This document shows positions 16,536 through 25,443 of a stretch of DNA of 64,000 nucleotides, piece after piece. The notes beneath the pieces are model-generated. The model made no database searches, was not told the origin of the DNA, and saw nothing but the letters and a program-made list of their open reading frames with translations. The stretch is from Bacillota bacterium. GTDB lineage: Bacteria; Bacillota; Clostridia; Lachnospirales; Lachnospiraceae. The position numbers and the translations under genes were made by a program. The stretch's first letter is position 1. Each line of letters starts with the position of its first letter. The stretch lies in the NCBI GenBank assembly GCA_023460575.1, contig JAEWPQ010000306.1:45468-109467 (forward strand). The letters are read 5' to 3'.

Positions 16536-16549
16536 GGAGGATATGGAAA

Positions 16550-16849
16550 ATGGCTAGAGTAGCAGATATTACAGATAAATTGATGTTTGAGGGAAATCCA
16601 TCGTTGATTATTAAGGGGAAGAAACTGGAAGTAAATGCAGATGCCCCAACAATGCTGAAGGTCATGGGCTTAATGGGATCGGATAATCCTGGTATGAATG
16701 AAATTCTGACAACCTACAATGTGATGTTTCCGGGGAAATCACAGAAAGAAATTGAAAAGTTGAAGCTTAGTTTCAATGATCTGGTTGTTGTGATAAAAGA
16801 GGGGATTAATCTGATTACAGGAGATACTGACGCTCCGGGAGAGCAGTGA
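16550..16849 (+). CDS. Tail assembly chaperone, G frame
   Basis: 99 residues, ATG 16550 after AAGGAGGATATGG. Short helical protein (NADAPTMLKVMGLMGSDN, KEIEKLKLSFNDLVVVIKEG). It stands where the gpG-type chaperone of lambda-like tails is found. Its stop at 16847-16849 lies within an open reading of the next frame, so a fused G-T product by ribosomal frameshift is likely. Confidence 0.8.
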   Translation: MARVADITDKLMFEGNPSLIIKGKKLEVNADAPTMLKVMGLMGSDNPGMNEILTTYNVMFPGKSQKEIEKLKLSFNDLVVVIKEGINLITGDTDAPGEQ

Positions 16850-16880
16850 CCCGTACTATGATATTTTCGAAGACTGGGAC

Positions 16881-17180
16881 TTGATCGTGTCCAGTTTTCT
16901 CTCACAGTACGGGTTGAGAATAAGGACAAAAGAATTTGAATCGGTTAGCTGGGATGAGTTTAAGTCTCTGCTTTCCGGAATTGATCCAGAGACTCCTCTG
17001 GGTCGGATCGTTGCAATTCGAGCAGAAACGGACAAGAAAGTGATTAAGAACTTTAACAGAGATCAGAAACGCATATATGATGCTTGGAGAAACCGGAAGG
17101 CAGAAACGATGTCGCCAGAAACCTATGATCATGAAATGAAAGCGCTGGAGCAGATGTTTGCACAGCTATGCGGGAGGTGA
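16881..17180 (+). CDS. Tail assembly chaperone, T extension (frameshift product)
   Basis: The frame opens from about 16839 and reads ESSDPYYDIFEDWDLIVSSF, a conserved start of T-type extensions, with no ribosome site in front of the first candidate TTG at 16881. Expression is therefore probably by slippage from the G frame near 16838-16849, giving about 210 residues. The extension helps assemble tube subunits on the tape measure. Its last codons overlap GGGAGGTGA, the ribosome site of the next small gene. Confidence 0.75.
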   Translation: MIVSSFLSQYGLRIRTKEFESVSWDEFKSLLSGIDPETPLGRIVAIRAETDKKVIKNFNRDQKRIYDAWRNRKAETMSPETYDHEMKALEQMFAQLCGR

Positions 17181-17338
17181 TTAAGATTGGAAAGATAAAA
17201 GTAAAATGTCCTCACTGTGGGTATGAGCAAAATATCTTATATGATAAAAGAAACGCATCCTGCAAGGGTGTTTTTATGCGGTGCAAAGCAAGGCACTGTA
17301 AGAAAGATTTTGAACTGATAATTAACAAAGACAAGTAG
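17177..17338 (+). CDS. Com-like zinc-ribbon protein before tape measure
   Basis: Up to 53 residues. VKCPHCGYEQ ... CKGVFMRCKARHCKKDFEL has four cysteine/histidine pairs in Com-like spacing; this small protein is common just upstream of tape measure genes. GTG 17177 overlaps the GGAGGTGA site, while ATT 17186 lies exactly 8 bases after GGAGG and may be the true start, giving MGKIKVKCPHCG. Confidence 0.7.
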   Translation: MIKIGKIKVKCPHCGYEQNILYDKRNASCKGVFMRCKARHCKKDFELIINKDK

Positions 17339-17387
17339 TGCCACTGTGCCGATGTCTGTTTGATGCAGATAAAGGTAGGTGGTATAG

Positions 17388-20351
17388 TTGGCTGATAGCG
17401 TAGGGCAGATCGGGCTTGATCTTGTCGTCAATAAAAATAGTTTTGATAAACAGATGGCTGGCATTCAGGGCCTTGCTACAAAGGCAGGAAAAGCTCTGGC
17501 TGCCGCTTTTGCTGTTAAAAAGATCATTGATTTTGGTAAGAGCGCAATCGAATTGGGGTCAGATCTTACGGAGGTCCAGAATGTTGTTGATGTGACATTC
17601 CCTAAGATGTCGAAACAGATTGATGCCTTTGCCAAGAATGCGGCGCTTTCGTTCGGTTTATCCGAAACAATGGCCAAGAAGTTCACGGGAATATTTGGCG
17701 CCATGGCGAAAGCTTTTGGCTTCTCAGAAGGTGCTGCCTATGATATGTCTACCACTCTGACCGGTCTGGCCGGAGATGTGGCATCCTTCTATAATCTCTC
17801 CCAGGACGAGGCTTATACAAAACTAAAATCCGTATTCACCGGAGAGACTGAGACATTAAAAGATCTGGGTATTGTTATGACCCAGAATGCCCTTGATGCC
17901 TACGCCATGGCAAACGGATATGGTAAGGTCACGGCTAAAATGTCCGAGGCTGAAAAGGTGGCTTTGCGATATCAGTTCGTGCAGGATCAGCTGGCGCTTG
18001 CCACGGGTGACTTTAGCCGTACCAGTGACCAATGGGCCAATCAGGTGCGTATCTTAAGCTTGCAGTTTGATTCCCTGAAAGCCACCATAGGTCAGGGACT
18101 TATTAATGTTTTAACTCCGGTAATTCAGGTGATCAATACCATAATCGGGAAATTGATGAGCCTGGCCAATGCCTTTAAATCATTCACAGAGCTTGTCATG
18201 GGTAAGAAGGGCTCAGATGGCGGAGTGTCGGCGACGGCAGCGGGTATGGAAGCTGTTGCTGGCGCTGCGGATAATGCTTCCAGTGCGGTAGGTGCGGTTG
18301 GTGATGCCGCAAAGAAAGCCGGGAAAAAGGTTAAAGATAGCCTATCACCTATTGATAAACTGAATGTTATCACAACCTCTGATTCCGGATCTGGTTCAGG
18401 CGGAAGCGGCGGGTATGCTGCCGATAGTTTTGATATGGGGCAGCTGGATACATCTGGAGTAGAGGAAGCCAGTAATAAATACCAAATCTTGATTGATAAA
18501 GCCAGGGAACTCGCCAGTCTATTTAAGGGTGGATTCAATATTGCTTTTGGTAATACCGAGGTTCTGGACAGTATACAGCAGTCAGTACAGGGAATTGGAA
18601 AGAGCCTTAAGGACATTTTTACGGATCCAGAAGTATTGGGATCAGCAGAGGATTTAGGGAATCGGATCGCTCTTAATCTTGGAAAGACAGCTGGTAGCAT
18701 TGCCTCCGTGGGTGCCACGATAGCTGATAACCTGCTTGGTGGAATCAATAATTATTTAGAGCAGAACAATCAGCGGATCAAGGACTATCTGGTATCTATG
18801 TTTGATATCAGCGGGCAGATAGCGGACATTACAGGTAATTTCAATGTCGCATTTGCAACGGTTTTCTCCGCTTTTCGCAGTGACAGTGCAAAACAGATCA
18901 CAGCGGATATCATAGGTATTTTTTCAAGTGCCTTTATGGGAGTGACGGAGCTGGCCGGTAAGTTTGGAAAAGATGTTCTGGATATGATTACAGCTCCATT
19001 TGTTCAAAACAAAGATCTCATTAAGCAGACCCTTGAAGATACGTTTTCTGCAGTAGAGCCTATTTTCTCTGAGTTAAAGTCAATTGTTGATGAAGCATTT
19101 ACAAAGATCAACGAGACGTATGATGCGCACATAAAGCCAATGCTGGATTCTTTTAAGCAGGGTTTTACAGAGATTGCAACTAAATTTCTGGAAGTTTATA
19201 ATACTTATTTTCTTCCGGTGCTGACGCAACTTTCAGACCAGTTCGGGAAATTTAGAGAGGAATATTTGTCCCCTCTGATTGATAAATTTACGGAGTTTGG
19301 TGGTAAGGTAGCGGATGCCATTTCTGTATTATGGGAAAATATCTTAAAACCTTTCATTCTCTGGTTCATGGATGCAGCAGCCCCGATCATTGCTAAGTTT
19401 GTTTCCAATGTAATTGACGGTTTTTTTAAGTTCCTTGGAGGTGTGAGTAAAGTTGTTGAAGATATTCTGACAGCTTTAGGCGGCCTGATAGATTTTATCA
19501 TTGGAGTTTTCACAGGTGACTGGAAGCGAGCATGGGATGGGATAAAGACATTCTTTACAAGCACATGGGATTCTATAAAAGATGTGATATCTCTTGTAAT
19601 AAATACCATTGCATCTATTATTAAAACAGTTGTCGAAGCAATAAAAGCTGAATGGGAACTAAAATGGAATCTGGTAAAATCTGCTGCAGAAGATATATGG
19701 ACCGCAATTGAAACACGAATTACTGAAACAATAGGGAAAATTAAAGATGGCATCACAAACAAACTCGCCGAAATCAAAGCCAAATGGGAGGAGATCTGGA
19801 ATGGAGTCAAAACTTCCACGGTAAATATCTTTGATGCAATCTGGAATGCCATTAAAACCTCCATTAATTTTATCATTGGTGGAGTGGAGAAAATGGCCAA
19901 TGGTGTCATTAAGTCCATAAATAAGATTGCTGATGCCATTAGTGGATTTAAGATTGATATACCTGAGAAGATAGCGGCAGCGGTAGGCTTTGATAGTTTC
20001 GGATTTGACATACCGCATATAAACGAAGTCTCCATTCCACGTTTGGCTCAAGGTGGATTTGTGAAAGCCAATACTCCTCAACTTGCCATGATTGGTGATA
20101 ATACCCGTTATGGTGAAGTAGTTGCACCTGAAAACAAGCTCCAGGAGTTGCTTGATAAAGCTGTTCAGAGCAGGGGAAATGATGTTGCAACCGTGGAAAT
20201 GCTTATGTTACTGAGAGAAATGAAAGCTCTCCTTAAAATTATTAGTGAAAAGAATCCGCAGGCAATGCAGACAGCAAAGGAAATGTTTGACACAATGAGA
20301 AGTTTAAACGATGAATATATGAGTAAATATGGTATTTCAGCTTTTACTTAA
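17388..20351 (+). CDS. Tail tape measure protein
   Basis: 987 residues, TTG 17388 (GGTAGGTGG upstream). The N-terminus IGLDLVVNKNSFDKQMAGIQ and the region TVKKIIDFGKSAIELGSDLTE-like (KKIIDFGKSAIELGSDLTEV, 20 residues) with FSRTSDQWANQVRILS are standard for tape measures, which set tail length and pass DNA. Several hydrophobic helices (FFKFLGGVSKVVEDILTALG; LGGLIDFIIGVFTG) follow, and the C-terminus AQGGFVKANTPQLAMIGDN is a conserved end. Long tails of about 140-150 nm would follow from the length, by the usual rule. Confidence 0.92.
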   Translation: MADSVGQIGLDLVVNKNSFDKQMAGIQGLATKAGKALAAAFAVKKIIDFGKSAIELGSDLTEVQNVVDVTFPKMSKQIDAFAKNAALSFGLSETMAKKFTGIFGAMAKAFGFSEGAAYDMSTTLTGLAGDVASFYNLSQDEAYTKLKSVFTGETETLKDLGIVMTQNALDAYAMANGYGKVTAKMSEAEKVALRYQFVQDQLALATGDFSRTSDQWANQVRILSLQFDSLKATIGQGLINVLTPVIQVINTIIGKLMSLANAFKSFTELVMGKKGSDGGVSATAAGMEAVAGAADNASSAVGAVGDAAKKAGKKVKDSLSPIDKLNVITTSDSGSGSGGSGGYAADSFDMGQLDTSGVEEASNKYQILIDKARELASLFKGGFNIAFGNTEVLDSIQQSVQGIGKSLKDIFTDPEVLGSAEDLGNRIALNLGKTAGSIASVGATIADNLLGGINNYLEQNNQRIKDYLVSMFDISGQIADITGNFNVAFATVFSAFRSDSAKQITADIIGIFSSAFMGVTELAGKFGKDVLDMITAPFVQNKDLIKQTLEDTFSAVEPIFSELKSIVDEAFTKINETYDAHIKPMLDSFKQGFTEIATKFLEVYNTYFLPVLTQLSDQFGKFREEYLSPLIDKFTEFGGKVADAISVLWENILKPFILWFMDAAAPIIAKFVSNVIDGFFKFLGGVSKVVEDILTALGGLIDFIIGVFTGDWKRAWDGIKTFFTSTWDSIKDVISLVINTIASIIKTVVEAIKAEWELKWNLVKSAAEDIWTAIETRITETIGKIKDGITNKLAEIKAKWEEIWNGVKTSTVNIFDAIWNAIKTSINFIIGGVEKMANGVIKSINKIADAISGFKIDIPEKIAAAVGFDSFGFDIPHINEVSIPRLAQGGFVKANTPQLAMIGDNTRYGEVVAPENKLQELLDKAVQSRGNDVATVEMLMLLREMKALLKIISEKNPQAMQTAKEMFDTMRSLNDEYMSKYGISAFT

Positions 20352-20369
20352 AGGAGGGGGTGAGAGTTT

Positions 20370-20756
20370 ATGGCTACTAATTATCGGGGATATTTGATGA
20401 AAGTATCTGATTCTGTAATAAGCGGTAAGTTTTTTCAGGAATATAAATCAACGCCGAATCGTCAGTCAGACTTAAATCCCTGGACGGACTCAACCGGATT
20501 AACACATCGGAATGTACTTCCGCACACAAGGTCTACAATTACTTTCACCACTCCTCCTCTGTATCTGGAAGATAAAATAGAGTTACAAAGACATTTTCCA
20601 AAGCGCACTCTTGTAGTCATTGAGTACTGGAACGATGAAACAAATGATTATGCTTCGGGGAATTTTTACATACCAGATGTTGAGTTTTCTGTTTTAATGT
20701 CGTACGAAAATACGGTGTTGTATCGCCCGATCACGTTTGAACTTATAGAATATTAG
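20370..20756 (+). CDS. DUF6711-type distal tail protein
   Basis: 128 residues, ATG 20370 with AAGGAGGGGGTGAG before. The pattern DLNPWTDSTGLTHRNVLPHT ... LQRHFPKRTLVVIEYWND and FYIPDVEFSV is a conserved small protein between tape measure and tail-hub gene in clostridial siphoviruses. It probably builds the tail tip ring. No enzymatic motif. Confidence 0.7.
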   Translation: MATNYRGYLMKVSDSVISGKFFQEYKSTPNRQSDLNPWTDSTGLTHRNVLPHTRSTITFTTPPLYLEDKIELQRHFPKRTLVVIEYWNDETNDYASGNFYIPDVEFSVLMSYENTVLYRPITFELIEY

Positions 20757-20767
20757 GAGGGAATCGA

Positions 20768-22738
20768 ATGATTGAAATTCCGGAGGAAATAAAAAGCCTA
20801 TACCGGGAAAACAATATCTTTAAACAGACGGTAAAGACGGCCAGACTTAGATTTTACGATGGAAGCATTGATTTGTTATATCCAGGAGATAATGTCTGGC
20901 CGTCAGACGATCTCTTTCCGGTAGATGATACTCCTCTGCTATTGGTTGATAAGGACCAGATCTCGTCAGAGTCGTTTGTACTTGAGCAGGCTGTATGCGA
21001 TACTTCGGAACTGAAATTCGGGGAATGCAGTGCTGCAAGACTGGAGATTATCGTTAATAATGTGAATATGGACGTTACCGGGAAAGAATTCACATTGTCC
21101 ATAGAAGTTGGCGATTATGAAATGATGCTGGGAATTTATAAAGTTGCCAGCTTTGTTAGACAGGCAGATGTAAGTAAGAAAAAGATTGTAGCCTATGACC
21201 GTATGTTGAACTTTGATATTGACGTGTCAGGCTGGTACCGCGGTCTTACCTTTCCCATGACGCTAAAACAGTACCGTGATTCCCTGTGTGAATTTATCGG
21301 AATCCGGCAGCGGGATATAATACTTCCCCTGGACGATATGGAGGTAACAAGATCCATTGATCCATCGAAGTTGTCCGGGCGTGATGCTATGAAAGCAATT
21401 TGTGAAATAAATGGGTGCTTCGGGCAGATTGATATAACTGGAAGATTTAAGTATGTCTTTCTGGGAGCGTCCGGACTCTTCCCGTCAGAGGAACTTTATC
21501 CAGCTGATGATTTATTCCCTTCACAGCTGGAAGGAGAAACCCTGTCCCACTATAACCCGTCAGGGACCACTTATGAAGACTTCCTGGTCTATGGAATAGA
21601 TAAGGTACAGATCAGGCAGGAAGAGGGGGATGTGGGCGCTTCATACGGCGCAGGAACCAATGCTTACACTATACAGGGTAATTTCCTCGTATACGGTAAA
21701 AGTGCGCAGGATCTGCTTAATATAGCGGCTACAGTGCATAACCAAATATCGGGTAAGGTATACCGCCCGTGTAAGATCGTAACCCAGGCGCTCCCATGGG
21801 TGGAGTCTGGGGATGGAATTATCTGTTATACCAGTGATGATGTAATAGAAACGTATTGCCTGAAGCGTACCATAAAAGGCATTCAGGCTATGATGGATAC
21901 CTTTGAGGCAGCAGGTACTAGGGAGCGAAAGGAAAGCTTCGGTATAGCAACTCAGATCATTCAGCTGGAAGGTAAAACGGCGATCATAAAGAAATCCGTG
22001 GAGGAAGTATCTGTACGGGTAACGGACTTGAAAGAGTATACAGAAGCCCAGTTTGTAGTTACGGCTGAACAAATACTCGCAGAAGTTACCAGAGCAACGC
22101 AGGCAGAGGCATCATTAAAAATCAGAGCGGATGAAATAGGTTTGTCTGTAAAGAATTTAAAAGAATACACTGAAGGGCAATTTAAAGTTACGGCTGATCA
22201 GATTCTTGCAAAGGTAAGTAAAGGTGATGTATCCGCGGAAATCTCTGTTGAAAGTGGTGGAGTAAATATCAGAGGAAACCGATTCTCGTGGACCTCAGAC
22301 TTTTCCAGCATGACCAGTGATGGAAAGCTGACCTGCCGTAATATTGTTGCTATTAATGGTGTATTCTCCGGTGCGTTGTCTTCTGAAACATTTTACGCAA
22401 ATAATAGCGCCGTAGGATTTGGGGATTATTATGTGAGCGTAGATGGAACAAATTTGTTACGGTCAAATAATGGGTGGGTACGATTAGATACTAATGACAG
22501 ACCCACCGGAAGTCCAGGAGGAAGATTTGCTTCATTGATTCTTGGGGGAGAGGCATATGGAGGAGTGTCTATCCTTGGAACAGGTAGAATTGAATGTGGA
22601 GACGTACAATGCGCTGATACTTTCGCTAAAAATTGTAATTTGTCACTGGGTAGCAGTAGAAGGTGGGGACTTGGAGAAACTATTGATTGGTTCTGGGAAC
22701 AATTCGAAGAGCTGCGGAACAGGGTTGACAGCCTTTAA
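20768..22738 (+). CDS. Tail hub / tail-associated protein with fibre-like C-terminus
   Basis: 656 residues, ATG 20768 with AGGAGGGAATCG. The N-terminal 370 residues look like a gp27/Tal-type hub (KKKIVAYDRMLNFDIDVSGW, LSGRDAMKAICEINGCFGQI). Twin acidic strings NVWPSDDLFPVDD and ELYPADDLFPSQ recur. From about residue 395 there are two copies of a KEYTEAQFVVTAEQILAEV-type repeat (second: KEYTEGQFKVTADQILAKV), then a beta-rich tip with GGVNIRGNRFSW, a domain reminiscent of gp58-like tail fibres. Confidence 0.8.
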   Translation: MIEIPEEIKSLYRENNIFKQTVKTARLRFYDGSIDLLYPGDNVWPSDDLFPVDDTPLLLVDKDQISSESFVLEQAVCDTSELKFGECSAARLEIIVNNVNMDVTGKEFTLSIEVGDYEMMLGIYKVASFVRQADVSKKKIVAYDRMLNFDIDVSGWYRGLTFPMTLKQYRDSLCEFIGIRQRDIILPLDDMEVTRSIDPSKLSGRDAMKAICEINGCFGQIDITGRFKYVFLGASGLFPSEELYPADDLFPSQLEGETLSHYNPSGTTYEDFLVYGIDKVQIRQEEGDVGASYGAGTNAYTIQGNFLVYGKSAQDLLNIAATVHNQISGKVYRPCKIVTQALPWVESGDGIICYTSDDVIETYCLKRTIKGIQAMMDTFEAAGTRERKESFGIATQIIQLEGKTAIIKKSVEEVSVRVTDLKEYTEAQFVVTAEQILAEVTRATQAEASLKIRADEIGLSVKNLKEYTEGQFKVTADQILAKVSKGDVSAEISVESGGVNIRGNRFSWTSDFSSMTSDGKLTCRNIVAINGVFSGALSSETFYANNSAVGFGDYYVSVDGTNLLRSNNGWVRLDTNDRPTGSPGGRFASLILGGEAYGGVSILGTGRIECGDVQCADTFAKNCNLSLGSSRRWGLGETIDWFWEQFEELRNRVDSL

Positions 22739-22796
22739 ATAATATCATAATATAGAGATATATTAACTTATATGATATGCCAATAGGAGGCTACTT

Positions 22797-23144
22797 ATGA
22801 TTCGGAAAATAAAAAAGGTATTGTTTACCGTGGCTGTAATAAGCATATTTAGCTCATTTATTGCATTTGGAGCTCGAGAAGGGATGTTATCTGCCGGCGG
22901 TGATGCTGGTAAAGAACAAATGTATGCTTATGTTCAGGAAGATGGAACATATCTAAAAAATCAATGGAAACAAGTATGGGACAACTGGTATTATTTTGGT
23001 GAAGACGGAAAGTCTAAATATAATACCTGGGCAGAAATAGAAGGTAAATGGTATTATTTTGACCAATGGAGCGTTATGCTTCACGATACCACAACTCCTG
23101 ACGGCTATACAGTCGGATCTGATGGAGTTTTGGTCAATAACTAA
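22797..23144 (+). CDS. Secreted cell-wall-binding protein in tail region
   Basis: 115 residues, ATG 22797 after ATAGGAGGC. Residues 1-25 form a signal/TM segment (KKVLFTVAVISIFSSFIAFG). The rest is two to three CW_binding_1-like repeats (WKQVWDNWYYFGEDG, WAEIEGKWYYFDQW) and a closing module DTTTPDGYTVGSDG. The closing module is shared with the secreted proteins at 30569 and 43658. An exported protein here is odd for a tail region, so it is probably a lysogeny-time cargo gene. Confidence 0.75.
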   Translation: MIRKIKKVLFTVAVISIFSSFIAFGAREGMLSAGGDAGKEQMYAYVQEDGTYLKNQWKQVWDNWYYFGEDGKSKYNTWAEIEGKWYYFDQWSVMLHDTTTPDGYTVGSDGVLVNN

Positions 23145-23159
23145 ATTAAACTATTACAC

Positions 23160-23189
23160 AGAGCGAGGATTGATTTCCCCGCTCTTTTT
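23160..23189 (+). terminator. Intrinsic terminator after secreted protein gene
   Basis: AGAGCGAGG (23160-23168) pairs with CCCCGCTCT (23177-23185) with one mismatch, then four more T (23186-23189). Confidence 0.75.
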
Positions 23190-23209
23190 GTGTGCAGAAA
23201 GGAGTAACC

Positions 23210-23425
23210 ATGGGAAAAGTAATTACCTACACAGAGGAACAGGTTGCCCAAATCGGGGCACTTTTAAACGGAATTGTTTCAACAGGAGTTCAAAGCGCAA
23301 AGAGCATAGCTGTTATTGCGCAGATTTTAGATAGTGGTTCGCCGGGAGAGATTAAAGAGCCAGTCGATGCAACAAAAGCGTGCAATGCTCAAAATAATGC
23401 TATACCAGCAAAAGAAAGAGGGTGA
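23210..23425 (+). CDS. Phage hypothetical protein
   Basis: 71 residues from ATG 23210 with AGAAAGGAGTAACC upstream. The sequence is EEQVAQIGALLNGIVSTGVQ followed by SAKSIAVIAQILDSGSPGE: amphipathic helices with a Gly/Ser/Pro tail. I recognise no family; position among the fibre genes suggests a small tail accessory protein. Confidence 0.6.
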   Translation: MGKVITYTEEQVAQIGALLNGIVSTGVQSAKSIAVIAQILDSGSPGEIKEPVDATKACNAQNNAIPAKERG

Positions 23426-23431
23426 GGGATA

Positions 23432-24550
23432 ATGGCTTACGGACCATATTATTACATAACTGACTGGGAGAATGAGCCGTCTCAGAAAACACCGGTCAAT
23501 CGGACCAACTTGCTCAAAATGGAAAACGGTATCAAGGAAGCTGATAACCGGATTGTACAGCTGGACGCAAGCAAAGCAGATAAATCAGCATTAAATACCA
23601 TGGTAAAAGATGTAACGCTGGATACAGATACCGGAATACTTACCGTTACTTTACAGAATGGTACTACAAAGACCTATGATCTGGATATTGAAAAAGTAGT
23701 CACAAACTTCGATATCAACGATCAGAATCAACTTGTCCTCACGCTGGCAGACGGTGCACAGAAAGTCATTGATCTGACACGGTTTGTTTATTCCGTGGAA
23801 AGCACTGCGACAATCTCCATGACGATCACAGACCGGGTTATGCGGGCGAGTATAGTGGACGGATCCGTGACTATGGAAAAGCTGGACGCTGCCATACAGA
23901 CAGAATTCAGACAGTATATGCTTGATGCGCAGTCGGCGAGGGACGCGGCTCTCCAGTATCAAAAATTTGCGAAGCGGTATGCCATTGGTGATCCGGATTT
24001 TCCGGGAAGCGAGAATGATTGTGCTAAGGCATATTACGAGCAAACCAAAGAGGATGCCACAACCTCCGGTCTGAATGCACAGCAGGCCGTAGACAGCGCA
24101 GCGGTATCCACTACACAGGCAGGAATCGCCACTACTAAGGCAGCGGCAGCCACTGCAGCGGCAAACCAGACGGCGGCAGACGTTTTAACCACAACGCAGA
24201 AAGCAACGGCAGCAGGTGCCAGTGAGCAGGTGGCAAGAGATAAGGCAACGGAGGCAGGAGCCAGTCAGACAGCGGCAGGGCAGAGCGCAGCTGCAGCACA
24301 AGCCAGCGCATTGATTGCGAAACGTTACGCAGACGGCGGTGTAGTGCCAGAAGATGCGGAAGACAATGCAAAGTGGTACTGGCAGCAGGTGCAAATTTTA
24401 AAGACTCAGATTGATCAAGCGGCGAAGATATCTATTCCTCAATTCTTTGTCGATATGTCAACCATGCAACTTAAGAGCAGGACAGCGGCTAAAGGAATCA
24501 GCTTCAGACTGGAAGCCGGTAAGTTTATAGGAAAGGAGATTTTGCAATAA
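23432..24550 (+). CDS. Tail fibre protein 1
   Basis: 372 residues, ATG 23432. The start MAYGPYYYITDWENEPSQKT with PVNRTNLLKMENGIKEADNR is a common N-terminal attachment domain of clostridial/Lachnospiraceae fibres (BppU/upper baseplate-like). Two beta segments follow (LDTDTGILTVTLQNG, NQLVLTLADGAQ), then a long Ala/Thr-rich coiled coil at residues 205-300 (ATTKAAAATAAANQTAAD). The last 30 residues are likely a joint to the next fibre. Overlaps the next gene by one base. Confidence 0.75.
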   Translation: MAYGPYYYITDWENEPSQKTPVNRTNLLKMENGIKEADNRIVQLDASKADKSALNTMVKDVTLDTDTGILTVTLQNGTTKTYDLDIEKVVTNFDINDQNQLVLTLADGAQKVIDLTRFVYSVESTATISMTITDRVMRASIVDGSVTMEKLDAAIQTEFRQYMLDAQSARDAALQYQKFAKRYAIGDPDFPGSENDCAKAYYEQTKEDATTSGLNAQQAVDSAAVSTTQAGIATTKAAAATAAANQTAADVLTTTQKATAAGASEQVARDKATEAGASQTAAGQSAAAAQASALIAKRYADGGVVPEDAEDNAKWYWQQVQILKTQIDQAAKISIPQFFVDMSTMQLKSRTAAKGISFRLEAGKFIGKEILQ

Positions 24551-25413
24551 TGGATGAGACAGAAGTTATATATGGCACAATAGGTATGCTTCCTGATGGG
24601 GAGTTCAATCCTGAAAAACAGTATGACATATTAAATTTAGTATCATTTGATGGGAGCAGCTATGTGGTACATACTAAGCCTCCAATAGGCACTCTGCCTA
24701 CAAATACGGCATATTGGCAAACATCAGCACAGGGAACTAGTAAAGCCACGGCAAACAGCGTAGGGACGGTCAAGCCAGACGGCACAACAACGGAGGTAAG
24801 TACTGACGGCAGTTTAAGTGTTAAGACGGCCACTCAGAACACCCTGGGACTGGTAAAGGGCGGCAATGGGACTAAAGTGGGTACTGATGGTAGCGTTGAT
24901 GTAAATACACTATTCACACAAGCTATAGAGTTGGGCAACATCATAGCCGGAGAAGCTATTTCTTCTGCGCTTGGAAAGATATCCAAGTCCATAGCAGTTA
25001 CTATGGGACTGGATCAGAATGCTCTGCTTAAAAATATGCTTACCAACATGGATGCAAATGATCAGAATAAAATCCCAACATCAGCATTTGTGCATAACAT
25101 CTGGGAGCGGATCGGCATGGGGGAAGATCTGGACATCGGAGCCAATTTGACCGCAGTGGTTAAAGCAATAAATAGCAATTTAACTAACAAGGCCGAAAAC
25201 TCTGATTTATTACAATTGCGTGCAGAAACAACTTTATCAGATATATCAAATATGCAATTTTTTAGAGACTCAATCGGTGGTACAGTAGGATTTAGGTGGT
25301 TATTTGGCGAAAATAATGAATATGGGTTTGCATTAAATATCAATATTACCAATGGCGAATTAAACTTTTTCTATTTAAGCGGAGGTATATGGAATCTGTC
25401 ATGGACAAAATGA
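24550..25413 (+). CDS. Tail fibre protein 2 (receptor-binding candidate)
   Basis: 287 residues, ATG 24550. N-terminal carbohydrate-like module (YDILNLVSFDGSSYVVHTKPPIG) is typical of fibre attachment. Two repeats carry T(T)EVSTDGSLSVKTATQ and NGTKVGTDGSVDVNT, a collar-like pattern. The C-terminal 60 residues (DSIGGTVGFRWLFGENNEYG, LSGGIWNLSWTK) form a beta-rich tip that probably meets the host surface. After its TGA the same frame continues into another tip-like module at 25444. Confidence 0.7.
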   Translation: MDETEVIYGTIGMLPDGEFNPEKQYDILNLVSFDGSSYVVHTKPPIGTLPTNTAYWQTSAQGTSKATANSVGTVKPDGTTTEVSTDGSLSVKTATQNTLGLVKGGNGTKVGTDGSVDVNTLFTQAIELGNIIAGEAISSALGKISKSIAVTMGLDQNALLKNMLTNMDANDQNKIPTSAFVHNIWERIGMGEDLDIGANLTAVVKAINSNLTNKAENSDLLQLRAETTLSDISNMQFFRDSIGGTVGFRWLFGENNEYGFALNINITNGELNFFYLSGGIWNLSWTK

Positions 25414-25443
25414 TCATTTACTTAAATAGTCTATTTAGATGAT

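Noticed and set aside
18125..18748. 207-codon minus-strand frame inside the tape measure gene
   Set aside because: Antisense shadow with Ala/Ser/Pro-rich product and no start signal.
19205..20035. 276-codon open frame on the minus strand inside the tape measure gene
   Set aside because: Mirror of helical, Ile/Lys-rich coding sequence; Ser/Ile-rich product, no ribosome site; antisense shadow.
23059..23334. 91-codon + frame overlapping the secreted protein and the next gene
   Set aside because: It reads across the terminator hairpin at 23160 and is out of frame with two better supported genes.
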